Assembly: GCA_032622095.1 (NCBI GenBank)
Contig: CP136063.1
Location: 25,298,987 to 25,362,986 of the forward strand
DNA: 64,000 nt
Direction of reading: 5' to 3'
Origin: Siphonodentalium dalli
Taxonomy: Eukaryota; Mollusca; Scaphopoda; Gadilida; Siphonodentaliidae
Shown here in pieces: positions 11,100-21,775 of this stretch. Below the pieces are notes generated by a model. The model worked only from the letters and a program-made list of their open reading frames with translations, did no database searches and was not told the DNA's origin. The stretch's first letter is position 1; each line of letters begins with the position of its first letter. The position numbers were made by a program, and so were the translations under genes.

Positions 11100-12072
11100 C
11101 TGTAGCCCGTGCTAAATGATTTAGTCATACAAAGAGTAAAATCCAAGATGGCTGCTGGCGGCCATGTTTTTTGGCTGAATGACCTCAAAATGACTCGTTT
11201 CAATCTACATGTCATTGCTAACATCCATGACAAATTTTATGATGATCAGACTAAAGGTACGACCTGTAGCCCGTGCTAAAGGATTTAGTCATACAAAGAG
11301 CAAAATCCAAGATGGCTGCTGCGGTCATGTTTTTTGGCCGAATGACCCCAAAATTAATCGTTCCCATCTACATGTCAATATTAACATCCATGATAAATTT
11401 TATGATGATCAGACGAACAGTACGACCTGGAGTCTGTGCTAATGGATTGAATTTTGAAATCAAAGATGGCCACTTGCGGCCATGTTTTTCATCCAAATGA
11501 CCCCAAAATGACTCGTTCCCATCTACATTCCAATTTCAACAGCCACGAAAAATTTCATGATGATCAGACTCAAGGTACGACCTGTAGTCCGTGCTAAAGG
11601 ATTTAGTCATACAAAGAGTAAAATCCAAGATGGCTTCTGGTGGCCATGTTTTTGGCCAAATGACCCCAAAATGACCCGTTCCCATCTACATGTCATTATT
11701 AACATTCATGACAAATTTTATGATGATCAGACTAAAAGTACGACATGTAGCCCGTGCTAAATGATTTAGTCATACAAAGAGTAAAATCCAAGATGGCTGC
11801 TGGCGGCCATGTTTTTTGGCCGAATGACCTCAAAATGACTTGTTCCCATCTACATGTCATTGTTAACATCCATGACAAATTTTATGATGATCAGACTAAA
11901 AGTACGACCTGTAGCCTGTGCTAAAGGATCTAGTCATACAAAGAGTAAAATCCAAGATGGCTGCTGGCGGCCATGTTTTTTGGCCGAATGACCTCAAAAT
12001 GACTCGTTCCCATCTACATGTCATTGTTATCATCCATGACAAATTTCATGATGATCAGACTAAAGGTACGAC
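11100..12072. repeat. 973-bp higher-order repeat, copy A
   Basis: Six monomers form a block repeated at an offset of 973 bp (for example 11,209 against 12,182). The two blocks appear identical or nearly so, including variant monomers with CTTGCGGCC and TTCTGGTGGCC. The left edge is near 11,100, where AAAAGTACG meets AAAGGTACG. Confidence 0.9.
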
Positions 12073-13050
12073 CTGTAGCCCGTGCTAAATGATTTAGTCA
12101 TACAAAGAGTAAAATCCAAGATGGCTGCTGGCGGCCATGTTTTTTGGCTGAATGACCTCAAAATGACTCGTTTCAATCTACATGTCATTGCTAACATCCA
12201 TGACAAATTTTATGATGATCAGACTAAAGGTACGACCTGTAGCCCGTGCTAAAGGATTTAGTCATACAAAGAGCAAAATCCAAGATGGCTGCTGCGGTCA
12301 TGTTTTTTGGCCGAATGACCCCAAAATTAATCGTTCCCATCTACATGTCAATATTAACATCCATGATAAATTTTATGATGATCAGACGAACAGTACGACC
12401 TGGAGTCTGTGCTAATGGATTGAATTTTGAAATCAAAGATGGCCACTTGCGGCCATGTTTTTCATCCAAATGACCCCAAAATGACTCGTTCCCATCTACA
12501 TTCCAATTTCAACAGCCACGAAAAATTTCATGATGATCAGACTCAAGGTACGACCTGTAGTCCGTGCTAAAGGATTTAGTCATACAAAGAGTAAAATCCA
12601 AGATGGCTTCTGGTGGCCATGTTTTTGGCCAAATGACCCCAAAATGACCCGTTCCCATCTACATGTCATTATTAACATTCATGACAAATTTTATGATGAT
12701 CAGACTAAAAGTACGACATGTAGCCCGTGCTAAATGATTTAGTCATACAAAGAGTAAAATCCAAGATGGCTGCTGGCGGCCATGTTTTTTGGCCGAATGA
12801 CCTCAAAATGACTTGTTCCCATCTACATGTCATTGTTAACATCCATGACAAATTTTATGATGATCAGACTAAAAGTACGACCTGTAGCCTGTGCTAAAGG
12901 ATCTAGTCATACAAAGAGTAAAATCCAAGATGGCTGCTGGCGGCCATGTTTTTTGGCCGAATGACCTCAAAATGACTCGTTCCCATCTACATGTCATTGT
13001 TATCATCCATGACAAATTTCATGATGATCAGACTAAAGGTACGACCTGTA
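12073..13050. repeat. 973-bp higher-order repeat, copy B
   Basis: Second copy. Identity ends near 13,050, where copy A reads GTAGCCCGTGCTAAATG and copy B reads GTAGCCTGTGCTAATGG. Confidence 0.9.
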
Positions 13051-13502
13051 GCCTGTGCTAATGGATTGAATTTTGAAATCAAAGATGGCCACTGGCGGCC
13101 ATGTTTTTCATCCGAATCACCCCAAAATGACTCGTTCCCATCTACATTACAATTTCAACAGCCATAACAAAATTTATGATGATCAGACTAAAAGTACGAC
13201 CTGTAGCCCGTGCTAAATGATTTAGTCATACAAAGAGTAAAATCCAAGATGGCTTCTGGTGGCCATGTTTTTTGGCCGAATGACCCCAAAATGACTCGTT
13301 CTCATCTACACGTCATTATTAACATTCGTGACAAATTTTATGATGATCAGACTAAAGGTACGACCTGTAGCCTGTGCTAAAGAATTTAGTCATACAAAGA
13401 GTAAAATCCAAGATGGCTGCTGGCGGCCATGTTTTTTGGCCGAATGACCCCAAAATTACTAGTTCCCATCTACATGTCATTGTTAACATCCATGACAAAT
13501 TT

Positions 13503-14308
13503 AACTAGAGGTGTGACTGTCCCAATGGGACTACGGATACCCCCCTTTTTTAAAAATACTAAGATGTTTGACATGTCAGTAAACATTTAGTTAAAATAAT
13601 GAAATAACAGTTCCCATTGCAGGTGTACAACCATAACCCTAATCTTAAACCTATTGACCGAAAATTGTAGGAATAAAAGCTTGGACAAAATTATGTATGT
13701 TGCGAAATAAATTCTAAGTCGAAAATGGGGAATAACTCCACACAAAAAATGTCGGACAGACGTCATAATTGCAGGTGCACAGGTTCCCATGGTACTAAAT
13801 ATCAGTGCCAAGATTAAAAAACATTGACCGAAAAATGTAGGAATAAAAGCTCGGACAAAATTATGCATGTTGCAAAAAAAGTTTCTAAGTTGAAAAAGGG
13901 GGATAACTCCACCAAAAAATGTCGGACAGATGTCATAATCCCAGATGCACAAGTTCCAATGGTACTAAATATCTGTGCCACGTTTGAAAAAAATTGACCA
14001 AAAAATGTAGGAATAAAAGCTCGGACAAAAGTATACATGCTGCGAAAATTTTCTAAGTCGAAAAAGGGGGGATAACTCCAAAAATAAAAGTCCAACAGAC
14101 GTCATAATCGCAGGTGCACAGGTTCCCATGGTGGTTGATGTCTGTGCCAAGTTTCACGGAAATTGATCAAAAAACGACTGAGAAAAACTCCGGACAAATT
14201 TGTGTCCACGGACGGACGGACGACGGACGACGGACAGACGGACGACGGACGGACGGACGGACAAGCTGACTCCAGTATACCCCCCCTAACTTCGTTGCGG
14301 GGGGTATA
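13503..14308. mobile_element. Nested pearl/Helentron-like non-autonomous element
   Basis: Satellite homology stops after GACAAATTT and resumes with ATGATGATCAGAC, so 13,503-14,308 is an insertion. It starts AACTAGAGGTGTGACTG. It carries about four degenerate repeats of ~150-175 bp containing GTCATAAT.GCAGGTGCAC and GTAGGAATAAAAGC, then an ACGG/GACGG microsatellite at 14,207-14,262, then a hairpin with arms ATACCCCCC and GGGGGGTAT close to the 3' end. There are no inverted ends and no obvious target duplication. This design fits pearl-type and other Helitron-like elements known from bivalves. Family membership is inference. Confidence 0.75.
14207..14262. repeat. ACGG/GACGG microsatellite
   Basis: A run of GGAC, GACGG and ACGG words inside the nested element, just 5' of its terminal hairpin. 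Confidence 0.9.
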
Positions 14309-15000
14309 ATGATGATCAGACGAACAGTACGACCTGTGGCCTGTGCTAATGGATTAAATTTTGAAATCAAAGATGGCTGCTGGTGGCCATGTTTTTTGTC
14401 CGAATGACCCCAAAACGACTCGTTCCCATCTACATTCTAATTTCAACAGCCATTACAAATTTCATGATGATCAGACTAAAGGTACGACCTGTAGCCTGTG
14501 CTAAAGAATTTAGTCATACAAAGAGTAAAATCCAAGATGGCTGCTGGCGGCCATGTTTTTTGCCCGAATGACCCAAAAAAGACTCGTTCCCATCTACATG
14601 TCATTGTTAACATCCATGACAAATTTTATGATGATCTGACCAAAGGTACGACCTGTAGCCCGTGTCAAAGGATTTAGTCATGCAAAGAGTAAAATCTAAG
14701 ATGGCTGCCGGCGGCCATGTTTTTTGGTCAAATTACCCCAAAATTACTCGTTCCCATCTACATGTCAATATTAACATCCATGACAAATTTCATGACAATA
14801 AGACGAACGGTACAGCCTGTAGCCCGTGCTAATGGATTGAATTTAGAAATCCAAGATGGCCACTGTCGGCCATGTTTTTTTTCCGAATGACCCCAAAATG
14901 ACTCGTTCCCATCTACATGTCAATGTCAACATCCATGACAAATTTCATAATAATCGGACCAAAGGTACGAACTGTAGCCCGTGCTAAAGGAAATTGTTGA

Positions 15001-15082
15001 CGCATCACGCACACACACACACACGGACGACGGATACCAAGCCATGGCAATAGCTCAAACTTTACAAAGTAAAGTTGAGCTA
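15001..15082. mobile_element. 3' terminus of the satellite-bearing element
   Basis: The last monomer is followed by an (AC)n run, ACGGACGACGG, and a hairpin of TAGCTCAAACTTTAC with GTAAAGTTGAGCTA ending at about 15,082. The order tandem core, ACGG-like microsatellite and subterminal hairpin repeats the plan of the element nested within the same array. The satellite array is therefore probably the expanded core of one transposon. Confidence 0.65.
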
Positions 15083-15141
15083 ATAAAGGTAGTCAATCAG
15101 GCAAACCTGTCTTTGTTGTGTTACGACCCTGTGGGATAAAA
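15082..15141. repeat. 60-bp direct repeat, left copy
   Basis: Begins AATAAAGGTAGTCAATCAGG and ends GGATAAAA. It matches 15,805-15,864 except for about two substitutions. The pair brackets the deleted SGNH/YR copy. Confidence 0.9.
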
Positions 15142-15804
15142 CGAGCGTCGCACAGCAACCGCATTTATCCCGTTGAGTCGCTAAAACATGACAGCTAGAG
15201 AGACACGTTTGCATTTGTTTACCAAAACTAAGAATAGAACCAAAACAAGATCACGTGCCCGATTGTGTCAGTTGCTAAATAAAGATTTGATGGATCACGC
15301 GGATCGATACACAAATTCCATTGGTGGGATTAACATGCAGTACTATATGATCATTAATAAGATTTAATAAGACAACATCTGCCTGGTAATTTATTCGCAA
15401 GGTTACCAAAAACTCTCAGTAGCATCAGGGTAATATATAACCAAGGCGCTGATCGTTCTCAGTAAATCGCCGGAGGCACGTGATCAAGTCGTTAGAGGGC
15501 CAAGGTCTTTTCGCAAGATTCGAAAATTGGGGAAAGTATGTTTTTGTTGGAAATTTACCCCCCACCCTCCCCCTTTTTGTTTGTGATTCTGCGGCATTCG
15601 CTTGGCACTGACCAGCAGACGTCAGTAACCAGGGGGTCTAGTGTCTCGTTTCAGGTCCTGGTTCCCCACGGACTCAGCTTGCTTGTTTGTGGCCATGGCG
15701 CATTGTGGGCGAAAAAAGGAAGACGCGAAGCAAGCAATGAATAACTGGACAGTGAACATCCTATCAATAATTTTGTGACTACCGTTTTGATTAATAATTC
15801 ATTA
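15142..15804 (+). mobile_element. Internally deleted SGNH/YR element (solo derivative)
   Basis: The left 0.4 kb matches the 5' leader from CGAGCGTCGC to GTATGTTTTTGTTGG (15,549), ending about 25 bp before the SGNH start codon. The right part from about 15,697 matches the 3' tail of copy 3 (10,576-10,680). The 150 bp between shows no match in the window. All coding sequence is gone. It shows which sequences define the two ends of the family. Confidence 0.75.
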
Positions 15805-15864
15805 AATAAAGGTAGTCAATCAGGCAAACCTGTCTTTGTTGTGTTACGACCCTGCGGAATAAAA
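15805..15864. repeat. 60-bp direct repeat, right copy
   Basis: Right partner of 15,082-15,141, directly after ATTCATTAA. Its first bases (AAAGGTAGTCAATCAGG) also resemble GAAAGTGTCAATGACAC, which follows the same end in copy 3. It may therefore be a terminal repeat of the element rather than a host duplication. Confidence 0.85.
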
Positions 15865-15907
15865 GAACTTTATATAAAAAAAAATTGGCCCAAAAAAGAA
15901 CTACATG

Positions 15908-16925
15908 AACTGAAATCACTGAAATAATGCGAAAAGAGTTAACTTTCACTGAAATCACCGAAATAATGCGAAAAGAGTTAACTTTCACTGAAATCACTGA
16001 AATAATGCGAAAAGAGTTAACTTTCACCGAAATCACTGTGAAATAATGCAAAAAGAGTTAACTTTCACTGAAATCACTGTGAAATAATGCAAAAAGAGTT
16101 AACTTTCACTGAAATCACTGTGAAATAATGCAAAAAGAGTTAACTTTCACTGAAATCACTGAAATAATGCAAAAGAGTTAACTTTCACTGAAATCACTGT
16201 GAAATAATGCAAAAGAGTTAACTTTCACCGAAATCACTGTGAAATAATGCAAAAAGAGTTAACTTTCACTGAAATCACTGTGAAATAATGCAAAAAGAGT
16301 TAACTTTCACCGAAATCACTGTGAAATAATGCAAAAGAGTTAACTTTCACCGAAATCACTGTGAAATAATGCAAAAAGAGTTAACTTTCACCGAAATCAC
16401 TGTGAAATAATGCAAAAAGAGTTAACTTTCACCGAAATCACTGTGAAATAATGCAAAAGAGTTAACTTTCACCGAAATCACTGTGAAATAATGCAAAAAG
16501 AGTTAACTTTCACCGAAATCACTGTGAAATAATGCAAAAAGAGTTAACTTTCACCGAAATCACTGTGAAATAATGCAAAAAGAGTTAACTTTCACCGAAA
16601 TCACTGTGAAATAATGCAAAAAGAGTTAACTTTCACCGAAATCACTGTGAAATAATGCAAAAAGAGTTAACTTTCACCGAAATCACTGTGAAATAATGCA
16701 AAAAGAGTTAACTTTCACCGAAATCACTGTGAAATAATGCAAAAAGAGTTAACTTTCACTGAAATCACTGTGAAATAATGCAAAAAGAGTTAACTTTCAC
16801 TGAAATCACTGTGAAATAATGCAAAAAGAGTTAACTTTCACTGAAATCACTGTGAAATACTGCAAAAAGAGTTAACTTTCACTGAAATCACTGAAATAAT
16901 GCAAAAAGAGTTAACTTTCACTGAA
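15908..16925. repeat. 41-bp minisatellite, about 25 copies
   Basis: The unit is AACTTTCACYGAAATCACTG followed by TGAAATAATGCAAAAAGAGTT. Variants of 38-40 bp lack TG in the TGTGAAAT segment or one A. Each unit holds GTTAAC across its junction. The central ACCGAAATCACTGTGA form is nearly uniform, and both edges carry more variants, which fits homogenisation in the middle of the array. Confidence 0.95.
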
Positions 16926-17217
16926 GGCGGTTTCAACCCCAAGAGATCGCCTGGAACAAGATGGATTTTATTTAAGCTAAATGCCTTTGTGAATGGTTGT
17001 GGACAAGTATGGAGTTTACATGAAGCACTCCGAACCACTTGCTGCATGTGATGTGAAAACTAAAGCACTTCTGAGGACGGCGAGGAAGAACAAGTACCTT
17101 CTCTACACTGCATTTTTCTATGACTTATCGGGTCCACCATCCTAACTGTCGAAGGCTTTCTAAGATGACGGAGTTGATATTATGAGTGCCATTTCAGGTG
17201 CAAGAAAACAAAAGCTC
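16926..17217. other. Spacer, no recognised gene
   Basis: Short sequence between the minisatellite and the Mutator-like element. I see no domain or repeat ends. Confidence 0.4.
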
Positions 17218-17226
17218 TTATGGAAT

Positions 17227-18167
17227 TAGTCCAAGTCTTCTTGTACTAAAACCAGCTAAGATATTGGGATGGCGATGCTGGCGTTTAGTCCAAGCCCGCT
17301 TGCATACCAATCCTACCACACGACTTACGCCCACGATCTGTGGCGGGAATCTGTGGTGTATTTTACTCGATTTACCTCGCAAATCAATACATGATGCTAT
17401 ATACATCGGAAAGGCTTACATCTTATGGTCACAATGGTGTATAATAATCTAACTTTAATGTTAAATTACACATAGAATATTCCGGTTGATTGCCATAAAC
17501 ATCGTTGTTTTTTTCTGTTTGTTTACTTAACTGAAAGCCGAACTCAGGTTCCGAAGAACTTCGGCATTGTCCGGTGTTTGTTTTGGCCGAGGCGAATTTC
17601 GATACAAACAAAATGGCGGCCCCCATGATATTCTAATGGTCATTGTGTTTACACTGTTTTAAACTGTGACTAGTGTGAGATGGTTATAATTCCCGTAATT
17701 TATTTAATGTATTACATTTATATCTTCAATATGTATTTAATCTATGTATTTATTTATTTATTGTCACGTATAATTACGATTACAATGGAGAATTCATCGT
17801 GCGTGGTTGATTGAAAATCTACGGAATATTTTCACCGGAAAATGCCGAACGCAGTTCGCAAGGTCAACTGAGTTCGCATACTTAAAAAAAATTGTAAACA
17901 TTGAGGTAAATGTCTCTTTTCGCATTAAATTACCGTTTTAAATTCACAACTGATGTGGGTTTCAGATAAAATAGCATGTCTTCTGCGGAAAATATCCGTT
18001 TATTGTCGCAATTGTGATATTTTATTTCATATAATTGTGGTTTTATTTGAGCGGGTCACTAACGCTTAAGCCGTGTCATAAGCGAGCATATAGGGCGGTC
18101 TTGGACTAAACGCCAGCATCGCCATCCCAATATCTTAGCTGGTTTTAGTACAAGAAGACTTGGACTA
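17227..18167. mobile_element. Mutator-like non-autonomous TIR element (941 bp)
   Basis: The ends are TAGTCCAAGTCTTCTTG and CAAGAAGACTTGGACTA. The inverted repeat continues for about 70 bp and includes GGGATGGCGATGCTGGCG. The element is flanked directly by TTATGGAAT at 17,218-17,226 and 18,168-18,176, a perfect 9-bp target duplication. A 9-bp duplication with long TIRs is typical of Mutator-like elements. There is no transposase frame. The word TAGTCCAAG recurs inside each arm, so the outer end is partly doubled. Inside are CGAACTCAGG and CCGAACGCAG words with weak symmetry. Confidence 0.88.
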
Positions 18168-18265
18168 TTATGGAATCTGCAGCAGCTAAAGATGTCAGAG
18201 ATATATCAGCAGTTAACTATGTGCTTTGACAAAAATACAATACAACGAAAAGAAGGACAACTTAA

Positions 18266-18425
18266 GGGAGATTAAGGGAGATAACCCAGCCTGGTCGCCG
18301 AATAAGGTACTATGTATGTGTCATCCACAGGCCGATTAAGGGAGATAACCCAGCCTGGTTGATAAGGCTTTATGTATGTGTCGTCCACAGGCAGATTAAG
18401 GGAGGTAACCCAGCCTGGTTGTTAC
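18266..18425. repeat. AAGGGAGATAAC tandem repeats (about 3 copies)
   Basis: Units contain GATTAAGGGAGATAACCCAG, CCTGGTT, TATGTATGTGTC and TCCACAGGC. The same units, and the same downstream GTTACTAGCAGACACTCTAT, recur at 52,290-53,045, so the two are dispersed copies of one repeat family. Confidence 0.9.
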
Positions 18426-19177
18426 TAGCAGACACTCTATACATGAAAGTCTTAATTCTGCATCTCAGTTCATTCATATGACACCGTCAGGCTTTAGTTT
18501 GTACATCACATGAAAGCCTCAAACTCTAGTTAGATAGATACTTTATTTCACAAAATGCCCAATAAACAGAACAACGTAAACCCTGAAATACAAAAACAAA
18601 TTGGAATACAATGAAATGAAAATATAAAACACATACATGACAATAACTGCAAGGCACTTTGCCTGAGACAGACAGCACTATAGCAGTGGTCTTCCTGTCT
18701 GACCCAGCAGCATTTAACTAAATAATTAAAGTGGGATGTTATAGATTTGGTCACCAGCAGAATGATTCCCCCGAGTTGCGCCCCACCCCGATATGTGTGC
18801 CGCCGCCACAGAGGCCGTCGGTCCGTCCCCGGTACTTGAGTCATCTTATCCAAGCGATGAATTGATGAGACCCAGAAGTTGAAGCAGTTGACCCCCTCCC
18901 CCACACATGGAAATTTACTCTTCATGGCACATTGATATATAATTGAGACTATATGCTGTATATGTGTGTAGCAGGCCTGCAGATTTCGGGCGAACGACCG
19001 TTCAGTTCGCCTCTCGGTTAGGCAAAATTGTTGTTGTTCTTCTAACTGCTTGGACTCTTAAAGTCATTTCAGTAATGGTCTCGTTGTACTCTCTTCGTGT
19101 AATTTCTCGTGTGTGCTTAACTCTATGTGCTGCGATACACTTGTACATTTAGATTGAAAACAGGTGAATGGAAAGTT
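18426..19177. other. Unassigned repeat-like region
   Basis: It begins with sequence shared with 53,030-53,080. A 125-codon minus-strand frame at 18,548-18,925 ends beside TTAGATAGATACTTTATT, a TAGA-rich tail like the 3' end of some retroposons. No domain is recognisable, so I do not call a gene. Confidence 0.3.
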
Positions 19178-19302
19178 GGTCGCCCAAAAAAGTAACCTAT
19201 TCTATGCGACCCATTTTTATATTTTGTTTGAGCGCCATTCTTTAGTTATCGATCTTTACTGCGTGTCTGGTCGCCTAATAAAATGACCTACTCTTCGCGA
19301 CC
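19178..19302. repeat. Pair of 34-bp GGTCGCC..GCGACC blocks
   Basis: 19,178-19,211 and 19,269-19,302 each start GGTCGCC, contain ACCTA.TCT and end GCGACC, so each can fold on itself. They are separated by 57 bp of unrelated sequence. Confidence 0.6.
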
Positions 19303-19947
19303 AGATTGTTAATGTATCGAGCGTCACTTCCAGTCCTACAATGGTAGCCAATAATAAAAATAATTTCTTCTGAAAACGTATCAAAAATGGGAGTTTACGA
19401 AAGACTTTAGTACTCTGGAACAGCGCGATGGTTATGTTATGAAAATTCCTTGTAATTTGTGTGCAAAATACTTGGCGAAAATCAGAAACGAAGCGAAACT
19501 ATGGAACATCAGGGGTTCAAGCGTTGGAAGAAGCCTTTACTTTGTTGAAGAAATGAAGTTATAAATAAAAATCAACCATGACCAATAATCACACTTAATC
19601 CCACTAACTTATGAAAAATGGGTCTGAGATATCTGAGAGATTGAGAAACTCCAGCCAAGTTGGGTTGGGGAATCATCAAAATCAAAAACCAACAAGACAC
19701 ATCAATGAAGCTTTATTTTTTTACTTCTATCATTCAAGGAATATGTGCTTAGAGTTTCTATTCTTTTATAATATTTCAAAAATTCAAAAAGTCCTTCTAC
19801 AGTTGGGTTGGTAGCTCTCATTTTACATGAGTATATCAATTTTCTATACAATATTGTACAGATATCGAGAGTATCCTTGGGATATATGTCTCCTCTCCAT
19901 GCATACCAAGACAATTTACTGTCTCCATGCATACCAAGACAAAACAA

Positions 19948-20375
19948 GGCAGACTAAAGACAAACAAGTCGATAAATATGAAAAACTAGAAAATCTGTAC
20001 AAGTGTAAAGACTTCAGCGACATCACAAAATGTTTTGTACAGTTACATCAGTCCATAGGCGGTCGGTTGGATTGTGTTGAGAAGATAGTGGTGGAACTTA
20101 CAAAAAAAGTGGAAATTGTGGAAAAAACATCAAAAGATACAGCCAAGTCTGTTAAATCTCTGCGTGAGGACACTAATGTTATAGAAGAGAAAGTTTCCAA
20201 ACATGATGAAACACTGGAAGAATTTAAGATCAGTATAGATTTCATACGTGAAGATCTGAGGGAAAAGATCAAAGAATGTGGTTCTGAATCAATAAATGCA
20301 CTTGAGGACAAAGTAAATTCCCTTTCTGATAAACTGAACAACTTGGGATCAGCCCATACAAAACTTGATTTATGG
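19948..20375 (+). pseudogene. Coiled-coil ORF, possibly LINE ORF1-like fragment
   Basis: Within an open frame running from 19,827 to 20,546, the part after an acceptor-like CAAGGCAG encodes a charged heptad-rich stretch: VEKIVVELTKKVEIVEK, VIEEKVSKHDETLEEF, and LEDKVNSLSDKLNNL. A long coiled coil ending in a LEDKVN..LNNL block is the usual lead-in to the RNA-binding part of LINE ORF1 proteins, but here it runs into unrelated residues. No RRM follows. It could also be an exon of a host coiled-coil protein. Length and composition argue for real coding ancestry. The function is not known. Confidence 0.4.
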
Positions 20376-20680
20376 GGACAATACAGAGTTATTAACCCTT
20401 TTCGACTTGGAAAAATTCAACATTTTTTTAAATTTAACTCGCCACGTTTTCGGGAGACACTGTGGTCGGCAGACCTTTTATTCATTTGTCAGCCTTCCTC
20501 AACAGTGATGTGCACGATAACCCCACTTACAAATAAATTAAAATGACATTGTGCAAACTTCAAATTATAATGTTATGTCATGGGTTATTCCATATCAATA
20601 GGTCGCTAATCTGATTGATAAAACATAGCTATGAAATGATATAAATTTTCTCATCGAGGCTAAATATTTGTTTATTTCAG

Positions 20681-20798
20681 TTTTTCGCTGAAGATATTCC
20701 AGACATCTGCATTCGACTGCCGCCCGAATCAGATTCGGATATCGAAGATTGCAACGTGAAGCAACCTGATGACAAGCAGCACATTCAGCCAAAGAGAC
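20681..20798 (+). pseudogene. Exon-like segment A of a duplicated pair
   Basis: It is flanked by a good acceptor (TTTATTTCAG, ending 20,680) and a consensus donor (GTAAGT at 20,799). The open frame reads FFAEDIPDICIRL, ESDSDIEDC and ends in a basic QPKRR segment. The acidic SDSDIED stretch has no family assignment from me. About 150 bp including the intron end (20,607-20,756) is repeated at 21,140-21,288. It may be an exon of a small host gene or of a transposon gene. Confidence 0.4.
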
Positions 20799-21212
20799 GT
20801 AAGTGTACTCAACGTGTGTGTGCCTCCTGTCAAACACTATCCACAGATGACTTTTTGTTGACATCCAGAAATATTGTGGCTGAGGAGTTAGTCACCAGTG
20901 TCAACAGAAACAACAAAAAAACACAGACAACTATCACTGATACCATTATGTTATTTAATAGTTGCATGCATTTAAAATGACTCAATTCTCCTAAAATTAC
21001 CTCAATGACATTGCGTCGGCTGAGTGTTATTTTGTTCTATGTCAACTTTGGAGGGTAATGAGTTTTTGGTATCGTTAGATTCGTCTCGCAATTCTCTATT
21101 AGAAAAATTCCCGATATCGTGCACGTTATGCACTAAATTTGAATGATTGATAAAACATAGCTATGAAATGATATAAATTTTCTCATTGAGGCTAAACATT
21201 TGTTTATTTCAG

Positions 21213-21320
21213 TTTTTCACTGAAGATATTCCAGAAATCTGCATTCAACTGCTGTCAGAATCAGATTCTGATATCGAAGATTGCACTAAGACTAAGACCC
21301 TTTGTCCAGTGAATCCTCCA
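21213..21320 (+). pseudogene. Exon-like segment B of a duplicated pair
   Basis: Duplicate of segment A with the same TTTATTTCAG acceptor, encoding FFTEDIPEICIQL and ESDSDIEDC and then diverging to a stop. The donor is weak. The protein changes between A and B include conservative ones, which hints at past coding. Confidence 0.35.
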
Positions 21321-21439
21321 AAGGGTGACATGATATATTAATAACATTTGACCCAAGATTGATATCAACAGCCAGAAGCTGACATTGTGGTGTGTAATGA
21401 GGGAGCTCAGTTGTAAAGTTATAATGGTGTTCAGATTAA

Positions 21440-21775
21440 AGCATGATTAGCACGAGTCGCATGCCTATAAAACAGTCCATTATTAAATAAATCATTACAA
21501 GAGTTGCATGCCTATAAAACAGTCCATTATTAAATAAATCATTACAAGAGTCGCATGCCTATAAAACAGTCCATTATGAAATAAAGCATTGCAAGAGTCG
21601 CATGTCTATAAAACAGTCCATTATTAAATAAATCATTACAAGAGTCGCATGCCTATAAACAGTCCATTCTTAAATAAATCATTACAAGAGTCGCATGCCT
21701 ATAAAACAGTCCATTATTAAATAAATCATTACAAGAGTCGCATGCCTATAAAACAGTCCATTATTAAATAACCAA
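21440..21775. repeat. 47-bp minisatellite, about 7 copies
   Basis: The unit holds ACAAGAGTCGCATGCCTATA, AAACAGTCCATTATTAAA and TAAATCATT. Copies are nearly identical. There are no unique spacers, so it is not a CRISPR-like array. Confidence 0.95.

Larger units (their letters stand above)
10797..15000. repeat. ~163-bp satellite array, about 20 monomers
   Basis: Monomers carry AAGATGGCTGCTGGCGGCCA, then TTTTTTGGCCGAATGACC, CATCTACATGTCATT, GATGATCAGACTAAA and TACGACCTGTAGCC. Starts of successive AAGATGG words lie about 163 bp apart (10,817; 10,980; 11,143; ...). The array is broken at 13,503-14,308 by a nested element. Many short open frames in it are by-products of repetition. With its 3' flank it looks like the core of a pearl/Helentron-like element. 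A relationship to known bivalve ~160-bp satellites is possible but untested. Confidence 0.9.

Noticed and set aside
11209-12733. Repeated ~67-77-codon frames in the satellite
   Set aside because: They are identical because the DNA is a higher-order repeat; the same frame is closed in other monomers.
15908-16925. CRISPR-like array (regular 41-bp spacing)
   Set aside because: Same reason: no spacers, only a minisatellite with small variants.
18548-18925. 125-codon minus-strand protein
   Set aside because: Cys/Phe-rich C-terminus from AT-rich DNA beside a TAGA-type tail; no family recognised and more likely a retroposon 3' end.
21440-21775. CRISPR-like array (regular 47-bp spacing)
   Set aside because: The whole unit is repeated with no unique spacers, there are no cas-like genes, and the window is eukaryotic.
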